Positions 27,104 to 36,239 of a stretch of 64,000 nucleotides of DNA are shown here, piece by piece; the stretch's first letter is position 1; each line of letters begins with the position of its first letter. Both the position numbers and the translations under genes were made by a program. The notes beneath the pieces were generated by a model. The model saw only the letters and a list, made by a program, of their open reading frames with translations, searched no databases and was not told the DNA's origin. The stretch comes from JAJPKK01 sp963824905 (GTDB taxonomy: Bacteria > Pseudomonadota > Alphaproteobacteria > Rhizobiales > Xanthobacteraceae): NCBI GenBank assembly GCA_963824905.1, contig CAWGRH010000008.1, positions 310,001-374,000 on the forward strand, written 5' to 3'.

Positions 27104-28528
27104 CTACTGAATCTTCGGCGGCTCGCTGAAGTCGAGCGGCGGCGGCATGTCGGGCTGCTGGATCTCGATGTTGACCTTGGACGGATCGATGCCGACCGGC
27201 TTGTCGATCCAGTAGGTCACCGACTCCGGCCAGAAGATCAGGATCGCCACCAGGATCACCTGCAGGACGACCCAGGGGATCGCGCCCCAATAGATGTCCG
27301 AGCTCTTCACCGAGGGCGGGGTGATGCCGCGCAGGTAGAACAGCGCGAACCCGAAAGGCGGGTGCATGAAGCTCGTCTGGATGTTGGCGCAGATCAGCAC
27401 GCCGAACCATATGAGGTCGATGCCGAGCTTATCGGCCGCCGGCGCCAGCATCGGAATGATGATGAAGGCGATCTCGAAGAAGTCGAGGAAGAACGCGATC
27501 ACGAAGATGAAGAGGTTGACGAACACGAGGAAGCCGACCTGGCCGCCGGGCAGCGAGGTCAGCATTTGCTCGATCCACACCTTGCCGCCGACGCCCTGGA
27601 AAATCAGGCTGAAGACGCGCGCGCCGATCAGGATGTAGACCACCATCGCGGTGAGCCGCATGGTGGTCGCCATGCCCTGATAGACCAGCGGCCAGGTCAG
27701 CGTGCGATTGAACGCGGCGAGCGCCAGCGCGCCGACTGCTCCCATTGCGCCGGCTTCGGTCGGAGTGGCGAGGCCGAGGAAGATCGTGCCGAGCACGAGG
27801 AAGATGAGGCCGAGCGAGGGAATGATGCCGCGCAGGCATTTCGCCCACAGCGCCCATCCCTTCAGGGTACGCGCCTCGGGCGGCAGCGCCGGCACCTCCT
27901 TCGGCCACACGTAGCTCACGATCAGGACCCAGATGCAGAACAGGGCCACCTGGATGATGCTCGGACCGATCGCGCCGGCGTACATGTCGCCGACCGAGCG
28001 GCCCAACTGGTCGGCGAGCACGATCAGCACCAGCGACGGCGGGATGAGCTGGGTGATCGTACCGGAGGCGGCGATGACGCCCATGGTGTGGCGCGTCGAA
28101 TAGCCGTACTTCATCATCACCGGGACCGAGATCACGCCCATGGCGATGACCGAGGCGGCGACGGTGCCGGTGATGGCGCCGAGAATCGCGCCGACGAAGA
28201 TCACCGCATAGGAGAGGCCGCCGCGCACCGGCCCGAACAGCTGGCCGATCGAGTTGAGCAGGTCCTCGGCGAGCCCGCAGCGCTCCAGGATGGCGCCCAT
28301 GAAGGTGAAGAACGGGATCGCCAGCAGCAGCTCGTTCGAGATGACGCCGTAGAGCTGGTAGGTGAGGTTGCCGAGAAAGTCCGGCCGTATGAGCCCGAAC
28401 TCGATGCCGAGGAAGCCGAAGAACAGGCCGGTCGCCGCGAGCGAGAATGCCGCCGGATAGCCGATCAGCATGAACAGGATCATCCCCACGAACATCAGGG
28501 GAGCCATGTTGTCGCGGATGAAGTTCAT
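27104..28528 (-). CDS. dctM: TRAP transporter large permease (DctM)
   Basis: 474-aa inner-membrane protein with 12 or more hydrophobic segments, the ion-coupled translocation subunit. Family features include AIPFFTFMGAILERCGLAEDL, GTVAASVIAMGVISVP and GSGTITQL-like ASGTITQLIPPS. The ATG at 28528 overlaps the stop of dctQ by four bases; the frame is open much further upstream (to 28903) but that part is the dctQ gene read in another frame. The tail is Pro-rich and cytoplasmic. Confidence 0.92.
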   Translation of the reverse strand: MNFIRDNMAPLMFVGMILFMLIGYPAAFSLAATGLFFGFLGIEFGLIRPDFLGNLTYQLYGVISNELLLAIPFFTFMGAILERCGLAEDLLNSIGQLFGPVRGGLSYAVIFVGAILGAITGTVAASVIAMGVISVPVMMKYGYSTRHTMGVIAASGTITQLIPPSLVLIVLADQLGRSVGDMYAGAIGPSIIQVALFCIWVLIVSYVWPKEVPALPPEARTLKGWALWAKCLRGIIPSLGLIFLVLGTIFLGLATPTEAGAMGAVGALALAAFNRTLTWPLVYQGMATTMRLTAMVVYILIGARVFSLIFQGVGGKVWIEQMLTSLPGGQVGFLVFVNLFIFVIAFFLDFFEIAFIIIPMLAPAADKLGIDLIWFGVLICANIQTSFMHPPFGFALFYLRGITPPSVKSSDIYWGAIPWVVLQVILVAILIFWPESVTYWIDKPVGIDPSKVNIEIQQPDMPPPLDFSEPPKIQ

Positions 28529-29064
28529 TGCAGCGGCTTCTCGTACTTGAAGTCGGCGGTGATCAGGTGCTCGAGCGCGGCGACGCGCTTGATGATCTCC
28601 GAGACGCCTTGCAGCGCCATCAGCGTGAAGCCGACCGGGAGCAGCAGCTTGACCGGCCAGCGCACGAGCCCGCCGGCGTTCGAGGACTGCTCGTCGATGC
28701 GCCAGGAATCGACGAACCACGGCCAGGTGAAATAGACGAGGATCACGCAGATCGGGAGCAGGAACAGCAGGCCGCCGATGATGTCGATCCAGATGCGGGT
28801 GCGCTCGGAAACCGAGCCGTAGACGAGGTCGACGCGGACGTGCTCGTTGCGGGCGAGGGTGTATGGTCCGCCGAGCAGCACCATGCCGGCGAACATGTAC
28901 CACTGGACCTCGAGCCAGCCGTTGGAGCTTTCGCTGAACAGGTAGCGGGAGACGGCATTGCCGGCGCTGATCAGGCAGGACAGCAGCACGAGCCAGTTGG
29001 CCACGACGCCGAACTTGGCGTTCACCCAGTCGATGGCGCGACTGAACTTGAGCAAAGCGACCAC
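28525..29064 (-). CDS. dctQ: TRAP transporter small permease (DctQ)
   Basis: Four-helix membrane subunit of about 179 aa that pairs with DctM. Hydrophobic stretches lie near FGVVANWLVLLSCLISAGN, YMFAGMVLLGG, IDIIGGLLFLLPICVILVY and LLLPVGFTLMAL; the conserved HVRVDLVYG loop is present. The GTG at 29064 is preferred because AGGGGG lies six bases upstream; an in-frame ATG at 29094 would extend the N-terminus by ten residues. Four-base overlap with dctM shows translational coupling. Confidence 0.87.
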   Translation of the reverse strand: MVALLKFSRAIDWVNAKFGVVANWLVLLSCLISAGNAVSRYLFSESSNGWLEVQWYMFAGMVLLGGPYTLARNEHVRVDLVYGSVSERTRIWIDIIGGLLFLLPICVILVYFTWPWFVDSWRIDEQSSNAGGLVRWPVKLLLPVGFTLMALQGVSEIIKRVAALEHLITADFKYEKPLQ

Positions 29065-29281
29065 GTTTCCCCCTGGTGCCGCGGCTTTTCGCAAAGCGGC
29101 GACCTCGACGGGATCGAAGCTTGCGTGCCGGGAATGCGTTTATTGCAGCCCAGCCATACGTTTAGCGCTGCGAGGAGGGGCCGTCAATTAGAAAGTGCCG
29201 GGGGAAAGTGACGGGGACAGGACGTTTGGCCGCAGCGCCAACGCAGAAATGGGTGAATTTGCGCGCCTTTAGAGCAGCGCG

Positions 29282-30337
29282 TCAGCCGCCGGTCACGCTC
29301 ATGTGGCGGGACACGGCCGGGCGCTGGTGGCGGCGGTCGATGATGAAGTCGTGGCCCTTGGGCTTGCGCGTGATCGCCTCGTCGATCGCGGCATAGAGCA
29401 CGTCGTCGGACGGCGCAGTGCGCAACACCGTGCGCAGGTCGGCGGCGTCCTCCTGGCCGAGGCACATGAACAGGGTGCCGGTGCAGGTGATGCGCACGCG
29501 GTTGCAGGTTTCGCAGAAATTGTGGGTGAGCGGGGTAATGAAGCCGAGCCTGCCACCGGTCTCCGCGACCGTCACGTAGCGCGCCGGCCCACCGGTCTGA
29601 TAATCGCTCTCGGTCAGAGTGAAGCGCTCGGCGATCCGCGCCCGCACCATGGAGAGCGGCAGGTACTGGTCGAGCCGGCCTTCACCGACGTCGCCGAGCG
29701 GCATCACCTCGATGAAGGTGAGGTCCATGCCGGCGCCATGAGCCCATTCGACGAGCGAGACGAATTCGTTCTCGTTGACGCCCTTGAGCGCGACCGCGTT
29801 GATCTTCACCGCGAGCCCGGCGTCCTTGGCGGCCGCGATGCCGTCGAGCACCTTGTCGATGTCGCCCCAGCGCGTTACCGCGCGGAATTTGGCGGCATCG
29901 AGCGTGTCGAGCGAGACGTTGATGCGCTTCACGCCGTGGGCAGCGAGCTCGCCGGCGTATTTTCGCAGCTGGGAGCCGTTGGTGGTCAGCGTGAGCTCGT
30001 CGAGGGCGCCTGTGCCGAGATGGCGCGACAGCGAGGAGACGAGGTTCATGATCCCGCGCCGCACCAGCGGCTCGCCGCCGGTGAGACGCAGCTTTCGCAC
30101 GCCCTTGGCGATGAAAGCCGAGCACAGGCGGTCGAGCTCCTCGAGGGAGAGCACGTCCGCCTTCGGCAGGAACGTCATGTTCTCGGACATGCAGTAGACG
30201 CAGCGGAAATCGCAGCGGTCGGTGACCGACACCCGCAGATAGGTGATGGCGCGCGCGAACGGATCGATCAGGGGGGCCGGACCAGGGACCGCCCGGTGGC
30301 CGAACTCGCCTCGCGTCAGCTCGCCTAAACTCGACAT
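29282..30337 (-). CDS. moaA: GTP 3',8-cyclase MoaA
   Basis: Radical SAM enzyme that converts GTP to 3',8-cyclo-7,8-dihydro-GTP, the first step of molybdenum cofactor synthesis. The 351-aa product has the SAM cluster cysteines in DRCDFRCVYCMSE (Cys42, 46, 49), the second cluster in FCETCNRVRITCTGTLFMC, and ends in Gly-Gly as needed for activity. The ATG at 30337 gives the standard length; the frame continues upstream without a family match. It is divergent from the DUF971 gene. No other moa gene lies in the window. Confidence 0.94.
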   Translation of the reverse strand: MSSLGELTRGEFGHRAVPGPAPLIDPFARAITYLRVSVTDRCDFRCVYCMSENMTFLPKADVLSLEELDRLCSAFIAKGVRKLRLTGGEPLVRRGIMNLVSSLSRHLGTGALDELTLTTNGSQLRKYAGELAAHGVKRINVSLDTLDAAKFRAVTRWGDIDKVLDGIAAAKDAGLAVKINAVALKGVNENEFVSLVEWAHGAGMDLTFIEVMPLGDVGEGRLDQYLPLSMVRARIAERFTLTESDYQTGGPARYVTVAETGGRLGFITPLTHNFCETCNRVRITCTGTLFMCLGQEDAADLRTVLRTAPSDDVLYAAIDEAITRKPKGHDFIIDRRHQRPAVSRHMSVTGG

Positions 30338-30467
30338 CTCGTAACTCGCCGTGAATGCACTGGTTTTCTCAGGGAAGCGGCTGTATTGCAATGGATATAA
30401 TTCGTCGGCAGCGGCGCGGGGAGGGCGGCTTTGACGCAGCCCGTGTTGCACCGCACGCGAGGAACCC

Positions 30468-30867
30468 ATGGTGCCCGAGCCGCCACAGACCGAAGCCGCC
30501 GAGGTTGTCCCGACCGAGATCCGGCTGCACAAGGGCAAGACGGTGCTGGCCGTCACCTTCGACAACGGTCAAGCGTTCGAATTTCCAGCCGAATTCCTGC
30601 GCGTGCTGAGTCCGAGCGCAGAGGTTCAGGGTCATTCGGCCGCCGAGCGCAAGACGATCGGCGGCAAGCGCGACGTCGCGATCATCGAAATCCACCCGAT
30701 CGGCAATTATGCCGTACGGCTGGTGTTCGACGATATGCATTCGACCGGAATCTTACAGCTGGAGCTATTTTCTCAAGCTCGGGCGGAGCCAGGGCCGCTA
30801 TTGGCGCGAATATCTCGACGAGCTCGCCGCCAAGGGCCTGTCACGCGAACCGCCGCCGCGGAGATAG
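30468..30867 (+). pseudogene. DUF971 protein gene with one-base frameshift
   Basis: Encodes a DUF971 (GBBH-like) domain: PTEIRLHKGKTVLAVTFDNG, then FEFPAEFLRVLSPSAEVQGH and IGNYAVRLVFDDMHSTGI. After GI the frame is lost: removing one T near 30753 restores SWSYFLKLGRSQGRYWREYL and the normal end at TAG 30865. As written the product loses its conserved C-terminus. Many family members sit with moa/mrp-type metal cofactor genes, and here moaA is divergent by 130 bases. A base-call error is likely. Confidence 0.8.
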
Positions 30868-30884
30868 CTCCGCAGCGGCGGTTC
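30847..30884. terminator. hairpin over the DUF971 stop codon
   Basis: Seventeen-base arms with one mismatch (left arm starts GAACCGCCGC, right arm ends GCGGCGGTTC) enclose the loop ATAG, which contains the TAG stop of the DUF971 gene. It lies between this gene and the convergent L,D-transpeptidase gene, and probably terminates both. Confidence 0.65.
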
Positions 30885-30902
30885 CGGTGCAATCGGAGAG
30901 GC

Positions 30903-31442
30903 TTAGCGAAGGACGACGACCTTGGTCCCGATCTTCACTCGGCTGTAGAGGTCGACCACGTCGTCATTGGTCATGCGGATGCATCCGGACGACGCGGCGG
31001 TGCCGATGGTGTTGGGCTCGTTGGAGCCGTGAATGCGGTAGAGCGTGTCGCCGAGATACATGGCGCGCGCGCCCAGCGGATTATCCGGGCCGCCCGGCAT
31101 GTGACGCGGCAACTCCGGCTTGCGGGCGATCATTTCCGGCGGCGGCGTCCAGTCCGGCCACTCACGCTTGGCGGTGATCTCCGAGGAGCCGGCCCACGTG
31201 AAGCCCTCGCGCCCGACGCCGATCCCATAGCGCAAGGCCTGATTCCTGTTCAGGACGAGGTAGAGTCGCCGCTGACTAGTGCTGACGACGACCGTGCCTG
31301 GCTCATACGTGTTGGACCAGGAAATCGTCTCGCGCGGGATATGCTGAGCGAACAGCCAGCCGAAAAGCTGGGCGTGCGCCACTCCCGGCATACTTGCCAA
31401 AAGGATCGCTGCAAAAACCCCCGCAATGATGCGCGACATCAT
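30903..31442 (-). CDS. L,D-transpeptidase (YkuD domain)
   Basis: 179-aa exported enzyme that makes 3-3 cross-links in peptidoglycan or attaches proteins to it. Signal peptide at residues 1-24 (MMSRIIAGVFAAILLASMPG, then VAHA). The YkuD domain ends with the catalytic motif: His in YRIHGSNEPNTIG and Cys in AASSGCIRMTNDDVVDL. AGGGG lies just upstream of the two adjacent ATGs at 31442 and 31439. In-frame sequence further upstream is not protein-like. Confidence 0.9.
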   Translation of the reverse strand: MMSRIIAGVFAAILLASMPGVAHAQLFGWLFAQHIPRETISWSNTYEPGTVVVSTSQRRLYLVLNRNQALRYGIGVGREGFTWAGSSEITAKREWPDWTPPPEMIARKPELPRHMPGGPDNPLGARAMYLGDTLYRIHGSNEPNTIGTAASSGCIRMTNDDVVDLYSRVKIGTKVVVLR

Positions 31443-32027
31443 TGTGCCCCTATGGTTCCAGGTTGAAACTGGCCTGACGTGCACCCCGAAGGCACGCCGC
31501 TTTGATCCAAGGCATAAGACATTTCCGCGCCACGGCTCAATCCGAATTTTTACCGGGAGCCGGGGCCGGCAGCGCTCACTTAGTTGGTGGGACATTGCCC
31601 ATAGCGGCCTTGCGCTCGTTCGCTATCCGTGCCGCTCCTTCAGTTAACTCCGCATAACATTCGGTTTTATATATCATTTTTACGACGCGCGGTCGTTGTG
31701 GGCGGCTTCCCATCTGCGCCCCTCGTACTGGCTTGCCGTCTTTTCGAGGGAAATCCAGCCGTCTGCGCGCCCCCTCCGCTGCGTGCAAATCCGAGGCGGT
31801 GTGGCCTTCATGCAACGCTCGCGAGGCGGGAAACGGGTGGTTTGGACCGCCTTCACTTGGCTAACTGCGCCCAACTACGTGTCAGAGGGGCGCCGCAGTG
31901 AGTTCTCAGCTCACCCACTCCGGTTCCTTCACCCGTCTCGTCCGGTCAAACCTCGCGGCGCAGGCCGCCGAGCAGATCGAACTCACCGCCGTTCTTTCCT
32001 GTGCCGTCCTCGTATTTTGACGACTCC
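31443..32027. other. intergenic region, no clear gene
   Basis: About 585 bases between the L,D-transpeptidase and phaC. The best coding candidate is a short minus-strand frame ending at 31576 (for example MIYKTECYAELTEGAARIAN from about 31674). It has natural-looking composition but no ribosome site or known family. The remainder shows nothing recognisable. Confidence 0.3.
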
Positions 32028-33902
32028 TCAGTCTTCGAGCACGTAGGTTCCGGGCGCATCGCAAAGCGGCGCGCCGAGAGCGGCTGGCAACCCGGCGGGC
32101 GGCGCGACCGGCGTGCCCGAGCGCGCGTTTAGCCACGCCACCCATTCCAGCCACCACGAGCCGTCCTTGCGCGGCGCGTGCGAAAGGAACGTGTCGGGGT
32201 CGACGTAGTGGCTCTCGGCGGCCCGCGTCAGCACCTGGAAGCTGCGATGGCCGTGGCCGGGCTCCGATACGATGCCGGCGTTGTGTCCGCCGGTGGTGAG
32301 GAGATAGGTCACCTCGGCGTCGGTCTGCAGGTTGATCTTGTAGGTCGAATGCCATGGCGCAACGTGATCGCTCGTCGTGCCCACGCAGAAGATCGGCACG
32401 TGGATGTCGCTCAGCGCGATTGGCTTCCCGGCGGCGACGAACCGGCCTTCGGCGAGGTCGTTGTCGAGGAACAGCTTGCGCAGATATTCGGAGTGCATGC
32501 GGTAGGGCATGCGGGTGGCATCGGCATTCCACGCCATGAGGTCGGTCATCGGCCGGCGCTCACCCATCAGGTATTCGTGGACGAGGCGCGACCATACGAG
32601 ATCGTTGGAGCGCAGCATCTCGAACGTGCCGGCCATCTGGCTGCTGTCGAGGAATCCCTGCTCCCACATCAGGTCCTCGAGGAAGGCGATCTGGCTCTCG
32701 TTGATGAAGAGCATGAGCTCACCGGCTTCGGTGAAATCGGTCTGCGCCGCGAACAGTGTCACCGACCGCAGCCGGTCGTCGCCGTCGCGCGCCATTGCAG
32801 CGGCGGCGATCGACATCAGCGTCCCGCCGAGGCAGTAGCCGACGGCGTGTATCTTCCGGTTCGGCACGACGGCATCGATGACGTCGAGCGCATCCATCAC
32901 GCCGAGCTCGAGATAATCCTCAAGTCCGAGATCGCGGTCGTCCGGCCCCGGATTCTTCCAGGAGATCATGAAGACGGTGAAGCCCTGGTCGACGAGATAC
33001 TTCACCAGCGAATTGTGCGGAGACAGGTCGAGAATGTAGTACTTCATGATCCAGGCGGGAACGATCAGCACCGGCTGCGGCCGCACGGTATCGGTCGCGG
33101 GAGCATACTCGATGAGCTCGATCAGCCTGTTGCGGTAGATCACCTTGCCCGGCGTCACCGCGACGTTGCGGCCGACCACGAAGTTCTCCGCGCCTTCTGG
33201 CTTCTTGCCGCTGAGCTGGCGTTGCCAGTCCTCGGCGAAGTTCTGCAGGCCGGCGACGAGATTCATCCCGCCCTTGGCGATGGTCAGGCGCAGCACCTCC
33301 GGGTTGGTCGCGACGAAGTTCGACGGCGAGATCATGTCGAGGACCTGACGCGACATGAACTCCACCAACCGCTCGTGCTGCTTCGAGACGCCGCGAATGC
33401 CGGTGGTCGCGTTGTGCCACCATTGCTGATTGAGCAGGAACGCCTGGTGGATGAAGTTGAACGGCCACTGATGCCAGTCTCCGCCGGCGAAGCGCCTGTC
33501 CTGCGGCAACGGCTCGATGCACTCTTCCTGCTGGCCGCGGAACGCGCAGCGGGCGGCGTAGCTCGCAAAACGAACGCTCTTTCGCGCCGCCTTATCGACG
33601 AGCTGAAACCGCTTGCCCGGGGCATTGGCGAGATGGATCGCCCAATCGGAACAAGCTTCGCCGAGCGCCGCCGGCGAGAGGCCCGCGGTGAAGCGGGCGA
33701 GGAAGGCGTGCAGCGAGCGATCGGTGACGTCGGCGAGCGCCGTGAGCCCGTAGGAATCTCTGTCCTTCGACGGCGGCGCCGGCGGGGGCTTCGGCGTGAA
33801 CTCGACGATGCGCGGCGATGGTTTCACGACCGTTAACGCACGCCCGTCGCCGGTGGCGGGAACGACGGCCGCCGCCGGTTGAGCCGGCTCGATGGCGCTC
33901 AT
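32028..33902 (-). CDS. phaC: class I poly(3-hydroxyalkanoate) synthase
   Basis: Polymerises 3-hydroxyacyl-CoA into storage polyester at granule surfaces. 624 aa, with a proline-rich N-terminus (residues 1-45) before the conserved domain. The lipase-like box holds Cys357 in HAVGYCLGGTLMS; FMISWKNPGPDDRDLGLEDY, a C-terminal Asp (TTSDHVAPWHSTYK) and His (GGHNAGIVSEPG) complete the catalytic set. No phaA, phaB, phaP or phaZ lies beside it, but a CTGC-N3-GCAG palindrome is just upstream. Confidence 0.94.
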   Translation of the reverse strand: MSAIEPAQPAAAVVPATGDGRALTVVKPSPRIVEFTPKPPPAPPSKDRDSYGLTALADVTDRSLHAFLARFTAGLSPAALGEACSDWAIHLANAPGKRFQLVDKAARKSVRFASYAARCAFRGQQEECIEPLPQDRRFAGGDWHQWPFNFIHQAFLLNQQWWHNATTGIRGVSKQHERLVEFMSRQVLDMISPSNFVATNPEVLRLTIAKGGMNLVAGLQNFAEDWQRQLSGKKPEGAENFVVGRNVAVTPGKVIYRNRLIELIEYAPATDTVRPQPVLIVPAWIMKYYILDLSPHNSLVKYLVDQGFTVFMISWKNPGPDDRDLGLEDYLELGVMDALDVIDAVVPNRKIHAVGYCLGGTLMSIAAAAMARDGDDRLRSVTLFAAQTDFTEAGELMLFINESQIAFLEDLMWEQGFLDSSQMAGTFEMLRSNDLVWSRLVHEYLMGERRPMTDLMAWNADATRMPYRMHSEYLRKLFLDNDLAEGRFVAAGKPIALSDIHVPIFCVGTTSDHVAPWHSTYKINLQTDAEVTYLLTTGGHNAGIVSEPGHGHRSFQVLTRAAESHYVDPDTFLSHAPRKDGSWWLEWVAWLNARSGTPVAPPAGLPAALGAPLCDAPGTYVLED

Positions 33903-33948
33903 GACAAGGCCTCCCGTTCAATCCGCTCAAGCCATACAGCATGTGCCG

Positions 33949-33959
33949 CTGCATAGCAG
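33949..33959. promoter_or_regulatory. possible PhaR-type operator upstream of phaC
   Basis: CTGC-ATA-GCAG lies 47-57 bases upstream of the phaC start. It matches the CTGC-N3/4-GCAG pattern reported for PhaR repressors in relatives of Rhodobacter. The position suits promoter control, but such a short palindrome can occur by chance. Confidence 0.4.
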
Positions 33960-33995
33960 GCCCGATGTCAACATGGAGGTAAATGCCCGCCGACG

Positions 33996-34565
33996 TCAGG
34001 CCCGCAATCCGTGCTTGCCGAGTAGCTTCACCGTGCTCGCCTGCGGTCCCTTCTCGCCGGCCTCCTCGGCGAAGGTGACGCGCGCCCCGACCGAGAGGCG
34101 CGAGAAGCCGGCGTCGAGCACGCTGTTGCGGTGGAAATAAATCTCACGGCCGTCGGCGGTTTCGAGAAAGCCGTAATCGCCGGAGGGATCGAGACGCACG
34201 ACTGTCGCCGTCGGAGGGCCGTCATGTTGCTTCACCTCGCCTTGGAGGCGGCGCACGTTGTCCTGCAGGCGGCGCCGCGCCCGCTTGAAGGCATCGTTGA
34301 TCGCGAAGCTGAGATCGGCACGCCGCTCGTCGGCCGGCGCGGTGCGGCCGATGTTGACCTCGCGGCCGTTCGGCAGCGCGATTTGAATGTTCACCTCGTA
34401 GAGGCCGCCGTTCTGATGGTGAGCGCCGGGCGCGCGCAGCGCCACGCGGCAGCTCGTCACCCGGCCGTATCGCTGCTCGAGCTGGGCGACATGCTTCTCG
34501 ATCGCGTCCTTGATCCGCGGTGTCTTGGGGACGCCTTGAAAATCGACTTGGAGAGGCGTTTGCAT
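33996..34565 (-). CDS. HPF/RaiA-type ribosome-associated domain fused to a cold-shock domain
   Basis: 189-aa protein with two parts. Residues 1-105 resemble the ribosome hibernation factor fold: LQVDFQGVPKTPRIKDAIEK, EVNIQIALPNGREVNIG, DLSFAINDAFKRARRRLQD. Residues about 120-185 are a cold-shock/OB domain: ATVVRLDPSGDYGFLETADG, EIYFHRNSVLDAG, GARVTFAEEAGEKGPQASTV. It may bind ribosomes and RNA under stress. The ATG at 34565 has GGAG six bases upstream. Confidence 0.85.
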   Translation of the reverse strand: MQTPLQVDFQGVPKTPRIKDAIEKHVAQLEQRYGRVTSCRVALRAPGAHHQNGGLYEVNIQIALPNGREVNIGRTAPADERRADLSFAINDAFKRARRRLQDNVRRLQGEVKQHDGPPTATVVRLDPSGDYGFLETADGREIYFHRNSVLDAGFSRLSVGARVTFAEEAGEKGPQASTVKLLGKHGLRA

Positions 34566-34822
34566 ATCGATCTCCGAAACGAGTGAACACGATACGTCGA
34601 CCATTCAACGATGGTGACGCCCGACATCCGACGCAAGAGCGGCAACGCACCGCGCACCGACGACGACCGTCGCGCCTTATGCAAAGCTATCGTCCGCCAA
34701 GATTGCGCCGCTCGAGGCACATCAAGGCAATGCCCGGTCTGGACCCGGGAACGGCGCGCCCTAATGTCCGCGCTTGCCATCTGCGCCGCAGCAGAACAGA
34801 AAGAGCGTGAACGAGCAACGCC

Positions 34823-36238
34823 ATGAACGATCTTCGCAACCGCACAATGAGCCGGCAGGGCGCCATCGCCCGCGCCGAACGTCACTTCGACAGCGGCGCC
34901 TTCAAGGCCGATCTCGCGCGCCGCGTGGCGATCCCGTCGGAGAGCCAGAACCCGCAGCGCGGCGCGGACCTGCGCCGCTATGTCGATGAGGAGATGACGC
35001 CGGCGCTCGATGCGCTCGGCTTCACCTGCCGCGTCCTCACCCATCCGAAGGCGAAAGGGCCGTTTCTTTTCGCCGAGCGCATCGAGAGCCCGCTGCACCC
35101 GACCGTGCTCGGCTACGGCCACGGCGATGTCATCCGCGGCTTCGAAGGACGGTGGAAAGAGGGACGCGAGCCCTGGGAGCTCGACGAGTTTGCCGGGCGT
35201 TATTGGGGCCGCGGCACCGCCGACAACAAGGGCCAGCACACCATCAATCTCGCCGCTCTCGATGCCGTCCTCGCCGAGCGTGGCGAGCTCGGCTTCAACG
35301 CCAAGTGGCTGATCGAGATGGGCGAGGAGACCGGCTCCTCGGGCCTGCGCGAATTGTGCGCGGAGAACCGCGACGCATTCCGCGCCGACGTGCTGATCGC
35401 GTCCGACGGCCCGCGGCTCGCCGAGGAGCGAGAAACCATTTATCTCGGCTGCCGCGGCGCCTATCCGATCGATCTCTCGATCGACGCCCGGGAGGGCGGC
35501 CATCACTCCGGGAACTGGGGCGGACTGCTCTCCAATCCGGCGGTCCAGCTCGTGCATGCGCTGGCGACGATCGTCGGCCCGACCGGACAGGTTCGCCTGC
35601 CCGCGCTCGTGCCCAACGAAATCCCCGAATCCGTGAGGCGCGCGCTCGTCGACTGCGACGTCGCCTCCGGGCCCGGCGAGCCGGCAATCGATCCCGATTG
35701 GGGCGAGCCGGGGCTGACCCTGGCGGAGAAGCTCTACGCTTGGTGCACCTTCGAGATTCTCGCGATGAGTGCCGGCAACCCTGATAATCCCGTCAATGCC
35801 ATCCCGCCGCGGGCCTCGGCGCGGGCTCAGATCCGCTTCGTCTCGGGCGTCGATCCGTCAGCGTTTCTCCCCGCGTTGCGCCGGCATCTCGACCGCCATG
35901 GTTTCCCGATGGTGGAGATCGCCAAGGCGCGTGACGAGATTTTCCACGCCTCCCGCCTCGATCCCGAGCATCCCTGGGCGCAATGGACGGCAGCGTCGAT
36001 GGCGGCGACGACGGGCCGCCGTCCGGCAATATTGCCGAGCACCGCAGGCTCGCTCCCCAACGACGTGTTTTCCGAGGTGCTGGGGCTGCCGACGGTGTGG
36101 GTGCCGCATTCCTACCGCGGCTGCTCGCAGCACGCCCCCGACGAGCATCTGCCGATCTCACTCGCCCGCGAAGCACTGGCGCTGATGGCCGGCATTTACT
36201 GGGACCTCGGGGAGCCCGGCACGCCGCGGCGGGGGTGA
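34823..36238 (+). CDS. M20 family metallopeptidase
   Basis: 471-aa di-zinc hydrolase of the ArgE/DapE/carboxypeptidase G2 group. Metal ligands: His and Asp in VLGYGHGDVIRG, Asp in GRGTADNKGQHT, the general base Glu pair in IEMGEETGSSGL, Asp in VLIASDGPRL, and the C-terminal His in YRGCSQHAPDEHLP. No signal peptide is seen, so it is cytoplasmic and cleaves a small peptide or N-acyl amino acid. It ends one base before the stop of the convergent repeat-protein gene. Confidence 0.88.
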   Translation: MNDLRNRTMSRQGAIARAERHFDSGAFKADLARRVAIPSESQNPQRGADLRRYVDEEMTPALDALGFTCRVLTHPKAKGPFLFAERIESPLHPTVLGYGHGDVIRGFEGRWKEGREPWELDEFAGRYWGRGTADNKGQHTINLAALDAVLAERGELGFNAKWLIEMGEETGSSGLRELCAENRDAFRADVLIASDGPRLAEERETIYLGCRGAYPIDLSIDAREGGHHSGNWGGLLSNPAVQLVHALATIVGPTGQVRLPALVPNEIPESVRRALVDCDVASGPGEPAIDPDWGEPGLTLAEKLYAWCTFEILAMSAGNPDNPVNAIPPRASARAQIRFVSGVDPSAFLPALRRHLDRHGFPMVEIAKARDEIFHASRLDPEHPWAQWTAASMAATTGRRPAILPSTAGSLPNDVFSEVLGLPTVWVPHSYRGCSQHAPDEHLPISLAREALALMAGIYWDLGEPGTPRRG

Positions 36239-36239
36239 T

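Noticed and set aside
27362..28735. 457-codon plus-strand open frame
   Set aside because: Glu/His/Arg-rich translation typical of the reverse strand of a membrane-protein gene (dctM); no signals of its own.
28529..28903. N-terminal extension of dctM
   Set aside because: The extra residues are Arg/Pro-rich antisense-like sequence and coincide with dctQ; the ATG at 28528 overlaps dctQ in the usual way.
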